Positions 7,989 through 16,968 of a DNA stretch of 64,000 nt are shown here, one piece after another; position 1 is the stretch's first letter; each line of letters begins with the position of its first letter. Location of the stretch: positions 1 through 64,000 of IMG/VR virus record IMGVR_UViG_3300026097_001200. One strand, 5' to 3'. Both the position numbers and the translations under genes were made by a program. The notes beneath the pieces were generated by a model that searched no databases, had not been told where the DNA came from, and saw only the letters and a program-made list of their open reading frames with translations. This stretch comes from a virus.

Positions 7989-8019
7989 CATAGAGTCACT
8001 CCCCGTGATTGGCTCTATG
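7989..8019 (+). terminator. Possible hairpin after the TctC-like gene
   Basis: CATAGAG (7989-7995) pairs with CTCTATG (8013-8019), with an inner CAC/GTG pairing possible. There is no T-run after it, so it is a weak terminator candidate or an mRNA-stabilising hairpin. Confidence 0.35.
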
Positions 8020-8023
8020 GATA

Positions 8024-8052
8024 TTGCTAAATACTCTACAACATGTTATAAT
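8024..8052 (+). promoter_or_regulatory. Sigma70-like promoter upstream of DNA polymerase
   Basis: TTGCTA (8024-8029), 17-base spacer, TATAAT (8047-8052). A GCTAAATA late-like motif (8026-8033) overlaps the -35 box. The leader before ATG 8114 carries CACAGGAGAACA as ribosome site. Confidence 0.6.
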
Positions 8053-8113
8053 ACGAGTCGTAACCGTAAGTTACATGAACCAAGGTCAGTGAGCCACAAT
8101 TCACAGGAGAACA

Positions 8114-10768
8114 ATGAGCTACGTAGACGCACTATTTGATCGCAATCAAGATCGCATACACATTGTGGAAAGACTCAACGGCGAGCGGGTTTATCAAGAA
8201 TATCCTGCTAACTATGTGTTTTACTATGATGATCCAAAAGGCAAGTTTCGAAGCATATACGGAACACCTGTCAGCAGATTTGCTACAAAAAACAGCAAAG
8301 AGTTTCACAAAGAAGTCAAAATCAACAGTGGAAAAAACATCTACGAAAGCGATATTAATCCTGTCTTTCGCTGTTTAGCAGACAACTATCAAGGAGTAGA
8401 CGCTCCGCGACTGCACACAGCATTTTTTGATATTGAGGTAGACTTTGACAAAGAACGTGGGTACAGCTCGCCTGATGATCCATTTAATCCTATTACATCA
8501 ATAACAGTTTACCTCGATTGGTTGGATCAGCTGATAACACTGGCAGTTCCCCCTAAGCACATGAGCAAAGAAACTGCGCAGGAACAGGTAGAAGAGTTTG
8601 ACAACACCTTCCTATTCTGGGACGAAGGCGAAATGATCAGCACATTCCTGGACATCATCGAAGACGCTGACGTGCTCACAGGATGGAACAGTGAAGGCTA
8701 TGATATTCCATACACTGTGCAACGCTGTACCCGAGTGCTCAGCAAGGATGACACAAGACGTTTTTGTTTATGGGGTCAACTGCCCAAACAGAGAACCTTT
8801 GAACGCTATGGTGCGGAGAATTTAACATTTGATTTGATCGGTCGGGTGCACATGGATTATATGCAACTGTATCGCAAGTACACCTATGAAGAGCGACACA
8901 GCTATAGTTTGGATGCTATCGGCGATTATGAAAACCTTGGCAGTAAAACAGTGTACGAAGGCACACTGGATCAACTGTACAATCAAGACTTTAAAACTTT
9001 TATTGAATATAATCGGCAAGATGTTGTGCTACTGGCTAACATTGACAAGAAGTTGAGATTCCTGGACCTTGCAAATACACTGGCACATGAGAACACTGTG
9101 CTATTACCTACAACAATGGGTGCAGTAGCTGTCACCGAGCAGGCTATTATCAACGAAGCTCACGCTCGTGACATGGTTGTGCCGAATCGCAAGCAAAGAC
9201 TTACCGATGAAGACACACAGGCCGCAGGTGCGTATGTTGCATTTCCTAAGAAAGGCGTGCATGAATGGGTAGGCTCAATTGATATTAACAGTCTGTATCC
9301 AAGTACAATTCGAGCATTAAACATGGGCCCAGAGACCATTGTTGGGCAACTGGTGCCTTACATGACTGACAATCATATTTCTGAACGCATGCGCAACGGA
9401 GCCAGCTTTGCTGGTGCATGGGAGGGCTTGTTTGCCAGTTTGGAATACACTGCTGTAATGGAACAACAGCGTGGCACAGAAATTACCATTCGCTGGGTCA
9501 ACGGCGAAGAAAGCATACACAGTGCCGCTGAAATATGGAAAATGATCTTTGATAGTCACAGCAACTGGATGCTCAGTGCCAACGGAACTATTTTCACTGG
9601 CGAAGTCGAAGCAGTAATTCCTGGCTTGCTAGAACGCTGGTATGCAGAACGTAAAGAAATGCAAGCCAAGCTTAAACAAACCACAACAAAAGCAGAAGAA
9701 GAATACTGGGACAAGCGACAGTTGGTCAAGAAGATTAACTTGAACAGTTTGTATGGTGCTATTCTCAATCCGGGTTGTAGATTTTTCGATAAACGCATTG
9801 GACAGTCAACTACGCTTACAGGTAGAAGCATTGCCAAACACATGGATGCGCACGTGAATCAGTGTATCACCGGCGAATATGACCACACAGGCAAGGCCAT
9901 TATATATGGCGACACTGACTCCTGTTACTTTAGTGCATGGCCCGAAATCAAGGATCAAGACATTGAATGGAACAAAGAAATTGCCGTACAACTGTATGAA
10001 AGTATTTCAGACGAAGTAAACGACAGCTTTCCTGGATTCATGGAACGAGCATTTCATTGTCCACGAAAACGCGGCAGTGTAATACGAGGTGGCAGAGAAA
10101 TCACAGGCACCAAAGGCTTGTTTATCACTAAAAAAAGATATGCTGTAATGGTGTATGATCAAGAGGGCAAGCGACTGGATGTAGAAGGCAAACCTGGTAA
10201 AGTCAAAGCAATGGGCTTGGATCTCAAACGCAGTGATACGCCAGTGGTTATCCAGGACTTTCTCAAAGAAATTTTGGATATGGTTCTGCAAGGCTTCAGC
10301 AGAGACAGTGTGATTGAACGTATTAGAGAATTCAAATATGAGTTTGCTGAAAGACCAGGCTGGGAAAAAGGCTCGCCCAAGCGTGTTAACAACTTGACCA
10401 AGTATGTAAAAAAAGAAAAACGCGAAGGCAAAACCAACATGCCCGGGCATGTACGAGCAGGCATGAACTGGAATACACTCAAAGAAATGAACAACGATAA
10501 CTACAGCATGACAGTTATTGATGGCATGAAAGTGATTGTATGCAAGCTTAAAAAGAATCCACTAGGATGGACCAGTATTGCATACCCTACAGACGAAATG
10601 CATATACCACAGTGGTTTAGAGATATGCCGTTCGACGACGGCGAAATGGAAACTGTGCTTATTGACGGTAAAATTGACAACCTCCTGGGTGTACTGGATT
10701 GGGACTTGTCAAGTGCAACAAACACCCAGAATACATTCGAGGACTTGTTCGATTTCGGCGATGCTTAG
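8114..10768 (+). CDS. 43: Family B DNA polymerase (T4 gp43-like)
   Basis: 884 aa, close to the roughly 900 aa of T4 gp43. Proofreading exonuclease motifs: FFDIEVDF near residue 105 (D and E catalytic), TGWNSEGYDIPY near 195, and YNRQDVVLLANID near 300. Polymerase motifs: DINSLYPSTIR (motif A) near 389, KKINLNSLYGAILN (motif B) near 545, and YGDTDSCYF (motif C) near 600. All catalytic acids are present. It is the replicative polymerase, expected to work with the clamp at 12432-13163. The last bases overlap the start of the next gene. Confidence 0.95.
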   Translation: MSYVDALFDRNQDRIHIVERLNGERVYQEYPANYVFYYDDPKGKFRSIYGTPVSRFATKNSKEFHKEVKINSGKNIYESDINPVFRCLADNYQGVDAPRLHTAFFDIEVDFDKERGYSSPDDPFNPITSITVYLDWLDQLITLAVPPKHMSKETAQEQVEEFDNTFLFWDEGEMISTFLDIIEDADVLTGWNSEGYDIPYTVQRCTRVLSKDDTRRFCLWGQLPKQRTFERYGAENLTFDLIGRVHMDYMQLYRKYTYEERHSYSLDAIGDYENLGSKTVYEGTLDQLYNQDFKTFIEYNRQDVVLLANIDKKLRFLDLANTLAHENTVLLPTTMGAVAVTEQAIINEAHARDMVVPNRKQRLTDEDTQAAGAYVAFPKKGVHEWVGSIDINSLYPSTIRALNMGPETIVGQLVPYMTDNHISERMRNGASFAGAWEGLFASLEYTAVMEQQRGTEITIRWVNGEESIHSAAEIWKMIFDSHSNWMLSANGTIFTGEVEAVIPGLLERWYAERKEMQAKLKQTTTKAEEEYWDKRQLVKKINLNSLYGAILNPGCRFFDKRIGQSTTLTGRSIAKHMDAHVNQCITGEYDHTGKAIIYGDTDSCYFSAWPEIKDQDIEWNKEIAVQLYESISDEVNDSFPGFMERAFHCPRKRGSVIRGGREITGTKGLFITKKRYAVMVYDQEGKRLDVEGKPGKVKAMGLDLKRSDTPVVIQDFLKEILDMVLQGFSRDSVIERIREFKYEFAERPGWEKGSPKRVNNLTKYVKKEKREGKTNMPGHVRAGMNWNTLKEMNNDNYSMTVIDGMKVIVCKLKKNPLGWTSIAYPTDEMHIPQWFRDMPFDDGEMETVLIDGKIDNLLGVLDWDLSSATNTQNTFEDLFDFGDA

Positions 10769-11708
10769 TGACAGAATACGTGCCAGACAGAGTTTAAGTA
10801 AACTTGTTGCCTATCTAAATCTCATAGACAGCATTGAGTCTGATGACCGTGTTCGAGAAATTGTATACCTCATTGAGAGTGTTGCCGAAGAACACAAGAT
10901 GGACGACATTGAATGGGAGAATTATCAACCAATAGACCAGGATTACACCACTGCTATTAAACACGCAAAACGCTTACCGTTGCATTTTAGAGCACTGCGC
11001 GAAGAAGTGTTTAAGGAAGTTTTAGAGCACGAACACAGTTACTATTCAGCAAGTACAAACTTTTACCAATACAACAAAGACAGCGTGGAAGGCCTAGACA
11101 GTTTAGACACAGATCCTGAGTTTGCTGAACTTGTACGTAATCGTATCAACATTATCACAGACTGGCAGTTTCCGGGTGTGGTGTTCCGTCCACAAGCCTG
11201 TGATTTCATGCGAGAAATGGTAGCTTGTGATCCCCTTTATTTAGTGGACACCGACCATGACAGCATGTTGCCCGGCATAGAACAATTTGGCAAACGATAT
11301 CAACGTAGATTGTGTTTTTCAGAAACCATTGAGTACATTGACTCAATGATGGAAGACCTTCCTGCAAAACAGATTGGTTTGATATTTGTCACAAACTTTT
11401 TTGAACTACGTCCGATAGAACTACTGGAAAAATACTTTAGAGAATTTCTTACACTGTTGCGAAGTGGCGGCAAACTTGCTTTTACATTCAACGATTGCGA
11501 TGACAGTACTGCGGTAAAATTTGTAGAAGCACGACAACGCTGTTACACACCAGGTAGAGAAGTAACACGAGTTCTCGAAGAGCTAGGATATACTGTAGTA
11601 TATAAAACTGTACACAACAGCGGACTTGGATACATCGAATGCACTGCGCCCGGAGAACTAACCACGCTTCGCGGAGGGCAAACTCTTGCTAAACCAGTCC
11701 CTTTATAA
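10761..11708 (+). CDS. Methyltransferase-like protein downstream of polymerase
   Basis: 315 aa from ATG 10761, overlapping the polymerase stop by eight bases. The N-terminal half is helical and acidic. Residues from about 150 onward look like a class I methyltransferase fold: a PGVVFRPQACDFM region, then LIFVTNFFELRPIELLEKYFREF, then LLRSGGKLAFTFNDCD, which resembles the strand-loop after motif IV. A clear glycine-rich motif I is missing, so catalytic activity is doubtful. The position between gp43 and gp45 suggests a DNA-related role. Confidence 0.5.
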   Translation: MLSDRIRARQSLSKLVAYLNLIDSIESDDRVREIVYLIESVAEEHKMDDIEWENYQPIDQDYTTAIKHAKRLPLHFRALREEVFKEVLEHEHSYYSASTNFYQYNKDSVEGLDSLDTDPEFAELVRNRINIITDWQFPGVVFRPQACDFMREMVACDPLYLVDTDHDSMLPGIEQFGKRYQRRLCFSETIEYIDSMMEDLPAKQIGLIFVTNFFELRPIELLEKYFREFLTLLRSGGKLAFTFNDCDDSTAVKFVEARQRCYTPGREVTRVLEELGYTVVYKTVHNSGLGYIECTAPGELTTLRGGQTLAKPVPL

Positions 11709-12381
11709 CAGTGTAGCTTGTGACCGAGACATTGCATTTATGACTGTGGGTAGCTATGCTATGGATACTGTAGTTGCCCGTCCTGATTATGACATTTTAA
11801 TTATAACAAAAGACAAAAAAACAAGGTTTAAGAAAGAAAAAAAATGGACAGAACTTAACAAAAATAGCGCATACTTGGTAGATTTTTTTTATATAGATTC
11901 AAATCTAATCACTAAAGTTTTATCCAGATCATCAGATTCTCTCTTTTTAGATAAATTATGGCTTGGTCCTTTTGAGATGCTAATGCAGTTTGTTTTATAT
12001 TATAACAGTATCAATTGGAAAACCCCCAATTACAAAAATGTTATAGAGCAAGCAGTCGAAGGAAAAAAAAGTTTTTTCTGGAAAAACTATGTGTACCAAC
12101 TATGCGGTCCGCCGATGCAACAAAATATCAAAAACGACCAAAAAGTTTATACAAAAGTTTTGTTACAGTCGGCACCGTTAATTATAAACTACTTTCAACA
12201 TGGAATAGCATTCCACACGGTGGAACAACGTAATATTATTAAAATGTATAAAACACTGTATTATCAGCATCGAAACGGCAATAATAAAGACCTTAGCATC
12301 AACTGTTATACAGAAATTGCATTAAAATACGCAGATACTTTACAAGCTATTCAGGCGCCAGATTATATTCAATTGTCTTGA
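11686..12381 (+). CDS. Pol-beta-superfamily nucleotidyltransferase-like protein
   Basis: 231 aa if the TTG at 11686 is used; an in-frame ATG lies at 11740. Near residue 22 is VGSYAMDTVVARPDYDILII, matching the superfamily pattern hG[GS]...Dh[DE]h with Asp 34 and Asp 36 as metal ligands. A further acid may come from AYLVDFFYID. The remainder is helical with no extra motif. Family members transfer nucleotides to RNA, proteins or antibiotics; the substrate here is unknown. A promoter for the next gene overlaps its end. Confidence 0.55.
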   Translation: MLNQSLYNSVACDRDIAFMTVGSYAMDTVVARPDYDILIITKDKKTRFKKEKKWTELNKNSAYLVDFFYIDSNLITKVLSRSSDSLFLDKLWLGPFEMLMQFVLYYNSINWKTPNYKNVIEQAVEGKKSFFWKNYVYQLCGPPMQQNIKNDQKVYTKVLLQSAPLIINYFQHGIAFHTVEQRNIIKMYKTLYYQHRNGNNKDLSINCYTEIALKYADTLQAIQAPDYIQLS

Positions 12382-12406
12382 CTTTTTTCTAAATACCCCA
12401 TATACT
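12378..12406 (+). promoter_or_regulatory. Sigma70-like promoter of sliding clamp, with late-like spacer motif
   Basis: TTGACT (12378-12383), 17-base spacer, TATACT (12401-12406). The spacer contains TCTAAATA (12388-12395), so host-type and late-type recognition could overlap. AAGGAG precedes the GTG start of the clamp gene. Confidence 0.7.
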
Positions 12407-12431
12407 AATCTACATACACAAGGAGAATACT

Positions 12432-13163
12432 GTGAGAGACTACTTACTAGATCTAGTTGAACATACCTTTGATCTTGGCTGTATCGAGCTGTTAAAGATC
12501 ACTGGCGACGATAAAGAAACTGCAATTGTTGGCATGGCTGATGATCGCAGTGTGGTTGTACAGGGCCGTTATCTTACGCCTGTTGCCGAATTTATTGGTA
12601 CATTCGGGTTGCCTAATCTCAGCAAGCTCAAGGTACTGTTGAATCTAGGCGAATACCGGGAAAATGCAGAAATCACTGTAAACAAGCAGGATCGCAATGG
12701 TGAAACCATGCCGGTGGGCTTGCATTTTGAAAATGCCACAGGTGACTTTAAAAATGATTATCGTTTTATGAGCAGTGAAATTGTTACGCAAAAGCTCAAG
12801 GACTTCAAGTTTAAAGGTGCTAACTGGCATGTGGAATTTGAACCCACTGTGGCAGGTATTCAGCGTCTTAAAATGCAGATATCAGCAAACTCAGAAGAGC
12901 CTAACTTTGTAGCAAAAACTGAAGATGGCGATCTTAAGTTTTACTTTGGAGATCACAGCACACACGCTGGAGATTTTGTATTCCAGCCAGCAGTCAGCGG
13001 TGCACTCACAAGAGGCTGGGCATGGCCTGTCAAACACTTTGCTGGAATCATGGATCTCACTGGAGACAAAACAGTGCGTATTTCAGACGATGGCGCGGCA
13101 CAGATCACTGTTAACAGTGGTATTGCCGAATACAACTATATCCTTCCAGCTCAGAGCAAATAA
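12432..13163 (+). CDS. 45: Sliding clamp (T4 gp45-like)
   Basis: 243 aa beginning with GTG, six bases after AAGGAG. Length (T4 gp45 is 228 aa), high acidity, a repeated beta/alpha pattern and the C-terminal IAEYNYILPAQ strand fit phage processivity clamps. The trimeric ring would hold the polymerase on DNA and, in T4, also activates late transcription together with gp33/gp55. The strong promoter in front suggests early or middle expression. No clamp loader gene is in the window. Confidence 0.8.
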   Translation: MRDYLLDLVEHTFDLGCIELLKITGDDKETAIVGMADDRSVVVQGRYLTPVAEFIGTFGLPNLSKLKVLLNLGEYRENAEITVNKQDRNGETMPVGLHFENATGDFKNDYRFMSSEIVTQKLKDFKFKGANWHVEFEPTVAGIQRLKMQISANSEEPNFVAKTEDGDLKFYFGDHSTHAGDFVFQPAVSGALTRGWAWPVKHFAGIMDLTGDKTVRISDDGAAQITVNSGIAEYNYILPAQSK

Positions 13164-13166
13164 TAG

Positions 13167-13787
13167 ATGTTAACAGACTGTTACAGAGATACCAAGCCCA
13201 ACATCCGCGGAGTTATCTTCATTGATGTTTGGGATGAGCCCTATCTAGATCGCTGGGTAGACAAGATGATGCACAATCTAGAAAAGTACTATCTAGACAG
13301 TGTGATTTCTGCAAACTACGAGGTGGCACTGGATGTACGATATGATACCAGTTTGCTAAACACCATCAGTGAATACAGTCTAAACAACTTCTCACCTGAG
13401 TTCATCCTGCCGTTAATGCAGTATACCGGTACCAGAGAAGCACATCGAGACCTGCAGGACATTGTGTATAACAAACACAGCTTTGCACTGCTAACACCAG
13501 ATGCAATAGAATACCATATGCAAAACATGGTTCCGCATGTAAAGGATTGGTTGGTTGTAGGAGGTGCTTGGGGAGCTTGTACTCATTGTAGGCCTTTTAA
13601 TCTTTATCATATGAGCAACATGGATCAGCGATTCTTTGTAGCAGACTGGAGCATGTACACCGAAAATGGTACTACATTTACTCCTGAATTGCTTGAACAG
13701 GATCAGTTAGCCTGGAGTGCCACCGATAGCGAACTTTACCAACTTGTACCAAAAGATGTTGCCAGTACCCTCGTATCATCAACATAA
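13167..13787 (+). CDS. Hypothetical partner of radical SAM gene
   Basis: 206 aa, three bases after the clamp gene. It shows an NIRGVIFIDVWDEPYLDRWV start, a Rossmann-like alternation, and ACTHCRPF near residue 137. No recognised catalytic motif. Its 3' end overlaps the following radical SAM gene by about 32 bases, which suggests co-translation and possibly a role as its substrate or partner; this is inference. Confidence 0.55.
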   Translation: MLTDCYRDTKPNIRGVIFIDVWDEPYLDRWVDKMMHNLEKYYLDSVISANYEVALDVRYDTSLLNTISEYSLNNFSPEFILPLMQYTGTREAHRDLQDIVYNKHSFALLTPDAIEYHMQNMVPHVKDWLVVGGAWGACTHCRPFNLYHMSNMDQRFFVADWSMYTENGTTFTPELLEQDQLAWSATDSELYQLVPKDVASTLVSST

Positions 13788-14772
13788 TTACGACAGTATA
13801 CCTCGTAATAAACAGCTAGGATATTCTACAGCCAACAGATGTAATAGCCCTAGTCGAGACCTTGTGGTAGATTGGCAGGGCAACTGTTTTGTGTGTCCAT
13901 GTGAAGCATGGCTGCCAGTCAGTGTTGGGCATATTACAGAGTTTGATCAATTGCAAGACGTCTGGCGTAGCACTACTGCACAAGAGTTGCAGGAAGATAT
14001 AAACAGTGGAAATTTTTCTCATTGTGCAGTTGACAGATGCGGTGTGCTACATCATAGTTTGATAAAAAACAATCACATTGTGAGCATCAACGTAGACGAA
14101 AGTTGTAATCTAGCATGCCCTAGTTGCAGGCCAGAAGCTAGAATGATTCAACCCAAAGACGCTGAGTTTGACGAGAAAATTCAGCAGGTGCGACATTTAA
14201 TTGGATTGTTAGAAACATTCGACGAACCGTGTCACATTGTGATGAGTGGTAATGGCGATCCGCTGGCAAGTCATGTGATGCGGCCGTTGATTCGTGAATT
14301 TGTGCCGCGAGAAAATCAAACAATTAGGTTGTTTACCAACGGATTGTTAATGAAAAAACTGTTGCCTAATACAGCCGTTCTAAATAGTATTACACAGTAT
14401 TTTATCAGCATCGATGCAGGCAGTGCAGCAGTATACGAACAGGTAAGACAGCCAGGTCGCTGGGAGAATCTCACTGAAAATTTAAAGTGGTTACAGGGCA
14501 CAGATGCAGAAGTGCTGTTAAAATTTGTATTACAAGCAGACAACTGGCACGATATAGATAATTTTGTTGACCTGTGCGAGCACTACAACTTTCGAGGTGT
14601 GGTACATAGACTGGAAGACTGGGGCACTTGGAGAGACTTTGCCAGCCAAGATGTTGTAGGTAATCTAGCTCACCCCGACCATGAAACTGCACTTGATGCT
14701 TTATCATCTGCTGTAAACAGACATAGCCCATTGGTAGACTTTGGCGCAAGTTTAAGAGACATTGTACAATAA
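13756..14772 (+). CDS. Radical SAM protein with N-terminal Cys-rich region
   Basis: 338 aa from ATG 13756 (a GTG 39 bases upstream is the alternative). The radical SAM cluster motif is CNLACPSC (CX3CX2C) near residue 117. It is followed by MSGNGDPLAS (the GGEP-like strand), LFTNGLL and ISIDAGS, which are standard barrel strands. Before it lies CNSPSRDLVVDWQGNCFVC, then CPCEAW, an arrangement like the auxiliary cluster of SPASM/twitch proteins but at the N-terminus. It would generate a 5'-deoxyadenosyl radical; the substrate is unknown. It overlaps both neighbours. Confidence 0.75.
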   Translation: MLPVPSYHQHNYDSIPRNKQLGYSTANRCNSPSRDLVVDWQGNCFVCPCEAWLPVSVGHITEFDQLQDVWRSTTAQELQEDINSGNFSHCAVDRCGVLHHSLIKNNHIVSINVDESCNLACPSCRPEARMIQPKDAEFDEKIQQVRHLIGLLETFDEPCHIVMSGNGDPLASHVMRPLIREFVPRENQTIRLFTNGLLMKKLLPNTAVLNSITQYFISIDAGSAAVYEQVRQPGRWENLTENLKWLQGTDAEVLLKFVLQADNWHDIDNFVDLCEHYNFRGVVHRLEDWGTWRDFASQDVVGNLAHPDHETALDALSSAVNRHSPLVDFGASLRDIVQ

Positions 14773-16229
14773 TGGAATACACTCAAGATAATTTAACAGA
14801 AAAGCAAAAAGACTATGCTGTGTTTTTGCCTGCAATCAGCAGTTTCTATGCAAACTACATTGGAAAACAACAGTACAGTGAATATGTAGAGCAGAGCCGT
14901 ATGCCGCAGGGCATACAAGACATGGAAATGATGAACTTTTTTAATGATCAAAAAGGTTTGTTCGCATATCGCTATGGGTTATACAGTGCTGGACACGCTA
15001 ACTTGGATTTAAATAAACATGATCCAAAAGAAGCAATGATCCGTGAACGCGGTAATCACACCACACTGTTAGCAGATTCTGGAGGCTTCCAGATAGCAAA
15101 AGGTGTATGGGAAGGAGAATGGGCTAACCCTAATTGCAAACGAGCAGAAAAGTATCGTTCAACAGTGCTGAAATGGTTAGACAATGTAGCAGACTACTCC
15201 ATGACATTGGATATTCCAACCTGGACCTACACTGTGCCAGAGTGTGCAGAAAAGTCAGGAATTCACAGTTATCAAGATGCTGTTAACGCTACCAAGTACA
15301 ACCACGAATACTTTATGAAACATTCGTCAGGCAAAGCCAAGTTTTTGAATGTACTTCAAGGCGGTAACCATCAAGAAGCTGATGACTGGTATGATCTCAT
15401 GAAGCACTACAGTGATCCAAATCGCCACGAAAAATTCTTCCGCGGCTGGAGTATGGGCGGTGCCAACATGGCTGATCCGCATCTTGCACTGAGACGTGTT
15501 GTAACACTTATACATGATGGATTGCTAGAGCAAGGGCAACATGATTGGATGCACTTTCTTGGTACCAGTAAGCTGGAGTGGGCAGTGCTGTTAACTGACA
15601 TACAGCGAGCAGTTCGTCGACATCATAATCCAAACTTTACTATCTCATTTGATTGTGCATCGCCGTTTCTTGCCACAGCAAATGGACAGATTTATACCAA
15701 TACTGTAACTGAACATCATAAAAAGTGGAGTTACAAAATGGAAGCTACTGTGGACAATAAAGCTCTAGCCAGTGACACAAGAAGCTTTAGAGATGCTGTA
15801 ATAGCAGAAGGTGTTCACAGTGTGTTTGACGACAGTCCTGTTAGTGCAAATCTCATGGTAAAAGATGTTTGCAAGTATGCACCAGGAGACGTTAATAAAA
15901 TTGGCAAAGAAGGAAAAACATCTTGGGACAGCTTCAGCTATGCATTAATGATGGGGCATAATGTATGGCATCACATCAACGCTGTACAAGAAGCAAACAG
16001 AAAGTTTGATGCAGGTGTGCATCCTAGCATGCTGGTAGACAATCTCACCGGAACCACATCCAGAGACATTATCGATCAAGTGTTTGCCACGCCCGATTAT
16101 CAAGAACGCTTGGATATTCTAGATCACTACAGCAAGTTCTGGATGGGCATATCAGGAGCAAGGGGAATGGGCGGAAAGAAAGCAGTAAATGCTCAGCGTC
16201 AGTTCAATAATTTATTTGATTTTGAATAA
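14772..16229 (+). CDS. TGT-fold transglycosylase, DpdA candidate
   Basis: 485 aa, ATG overlapping the preceding stop (TAATG). Typical tRNA-guanine transglycosylase motifs: LLADSGGFQIAKG with Asp 102, FLNVLQGG near 191, FRGWSMGG near 223, FLGTSKLEW near 262, and SFDCASPFLATANGQIYT near 292 with the nucleophile Asp 294 of the FDC motif. The TRxAR-like run after FDC in bacterial Tgt is replaced (SPFLATA), and I see no C-terminal CxCxxC zinc site. Both features fit DpdA-type enzymes that exchange guanine for a 7-deazaguanine in DNA. FolE, QueD and QueE are in the same window. Modification of tRNA instead cannot be excluded. Confidence 0.75.
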   Translation: MEYTQDNLTEKQKDYAVFLPAISSFYANYIGKQQYSEYVEQSRMPQGIQDMEMMNFFNDQKGLFAYRYGLYSAGHANLDLNKHDPKEAMIRERGNHTTLLADSGGFQIAKGVWEGEWANPNCKRAEKYRSTVLKWLDNVADYSMTLDIPTWTYTVPECAEKSGIHSYQDAVNATKYNHEYFMKHSSGKAKFLNVLQGGNHQEADDWYDLMKHYSDPNRHEKFFRGWSMGGANMADPHLALRRVVTLIHDGLLEQGQHDWMHFLGTSKLEWAVLLTDIQRAVRRHHNPNFTISFDCASPFLATANGQIYTNTVTEHHKKWSYKMEATVDNKALASDTRSFRDAVIAEGVHSVFDDSPVSANLMVKDVCKYAPGDVNKIGKEGKTSWDSFSYALMMGHNVWHHINAVQEANRKFDAGVHPSMLVDNLTGTTSRDIIDQVFATPDYQERLDILDHYSKFWMGISGARGMGGKKAVNAQRQFNNLFDFE

Positions 16230-16259
16230 TAAATTTGTTATACTAGTGGAGAACTAACA

Positions 16260-16466
16260 ATGTATCATAGTCGAATTGAACAACTGGAAAAATTACATCA
16301 GCAGCTGGATAAAAAGATCCGCGGCAAAGAAAGCACAGGTGTATATGATGATTACGAACTGCATCAGCTTAAAAAAGAAAAACTTCAACTGCGGGACGAA
16401 ATTGAAATGTGGAAGCGTAAACAATTTGAACACGATCACGAAATGGTGGATTTAGATGACTACTAA
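16260..16466 (+). CDS. DUF465/YdcH-like coiled-coil protein
   Basis: 68 aa preceded by GGAGAACTAACA. The sequence RIEQLEKLHQQLDKKI, then DYELHQLKKEKLQLRDEIEMWK, matches the helical hairpin of DUF465 (YdcH-like) proteins, which are small bacterial coiled coils of unknown role. The C-terminus is acidic. It overlaps the next start by 11 bases. Confidence 0.65.
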   Translation: MYHSRIEQLEKLHQQLDKKIRGKESTGVYDDYELHQLKKEKLQLRDEIEMWKRKQFEHDHEMVDLDDY

Positions 16467-16968
16467 CAACCGAGAAACACATTATCAGGTTAACTACTTT
16501 ACAGGCAAGGAAGTAGAACATACTCCTGTGTATGGCAAGAATACACTGTTTGTGGTTGGATGCAGACCATTTGGCGAAGTACTAGATCAAATTGAGTTTC
16601 ATCATGTTCGTCATGTTTATCTCGGTGCCAATGGCAGTTTCACTCCTGACGAAAAATGGTATGCTTTGGTAGACAATCTATTGGGTCTTGGACTATGGGT
16701 CACGTTGGACTTTGATATTTCTCACGTTGAATGGATACTGGATGCAGGATTCACAGAACAACATAAATTTATACCAATGATTTCTGCAAAGCTTCCTTAT
16801 ATCAATCAGCTGGGCTATAATGCTTGTCTGAAACTGGACGATAAAGAATTCGAAGGATCAAATCCAGGCGTGTGGGTACACAGTGTACACAAGTTAATGG
16901 ATCGAAGTGTGTTCACAGATTGGGAACAATACAACAACGACACTGTGGTAGTAAATGAAGGATCATGA
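16456..16968 (+). CDS. Conserved phage protein of unknown function
   Basis: 170 aa. It shows alternating strands and helices (NTLFVVGCRPFG, HVRHVYLGANGSF, LGLWVTLDFDI) followed by KFIPMISAKLPYINQLGYNACLKLDD and WVHSVHKLMDRSVFTDW. I recall similar proteins in T4-like cyanophages, always without assigned function. It sits between the DUF465 protein and a twitch radical SAM protein and overlaps both. Confidence 0.6.
   Translation: MTTNNRETHYQVNYFTGKEVEHTPVYGKNTLFVVGCRPFGEVLDQIEFHHVRHVYLGANGSFTPDEKWYALVDNLLGLGLWVTLDFDISHVEWILDAGFTEQHKFIPMISAKLPYINQLGYNACLKLDDKEFEGSNPGVWVHSVHKLMDRSVFTDWEQYNNDTVVVNEGS

Noticed and set aside
10007-10494. Antisense frames of 110-147 codons in the polymerase gene
   Set aside because: Shadow frames of a highly conserved gene, without start context.
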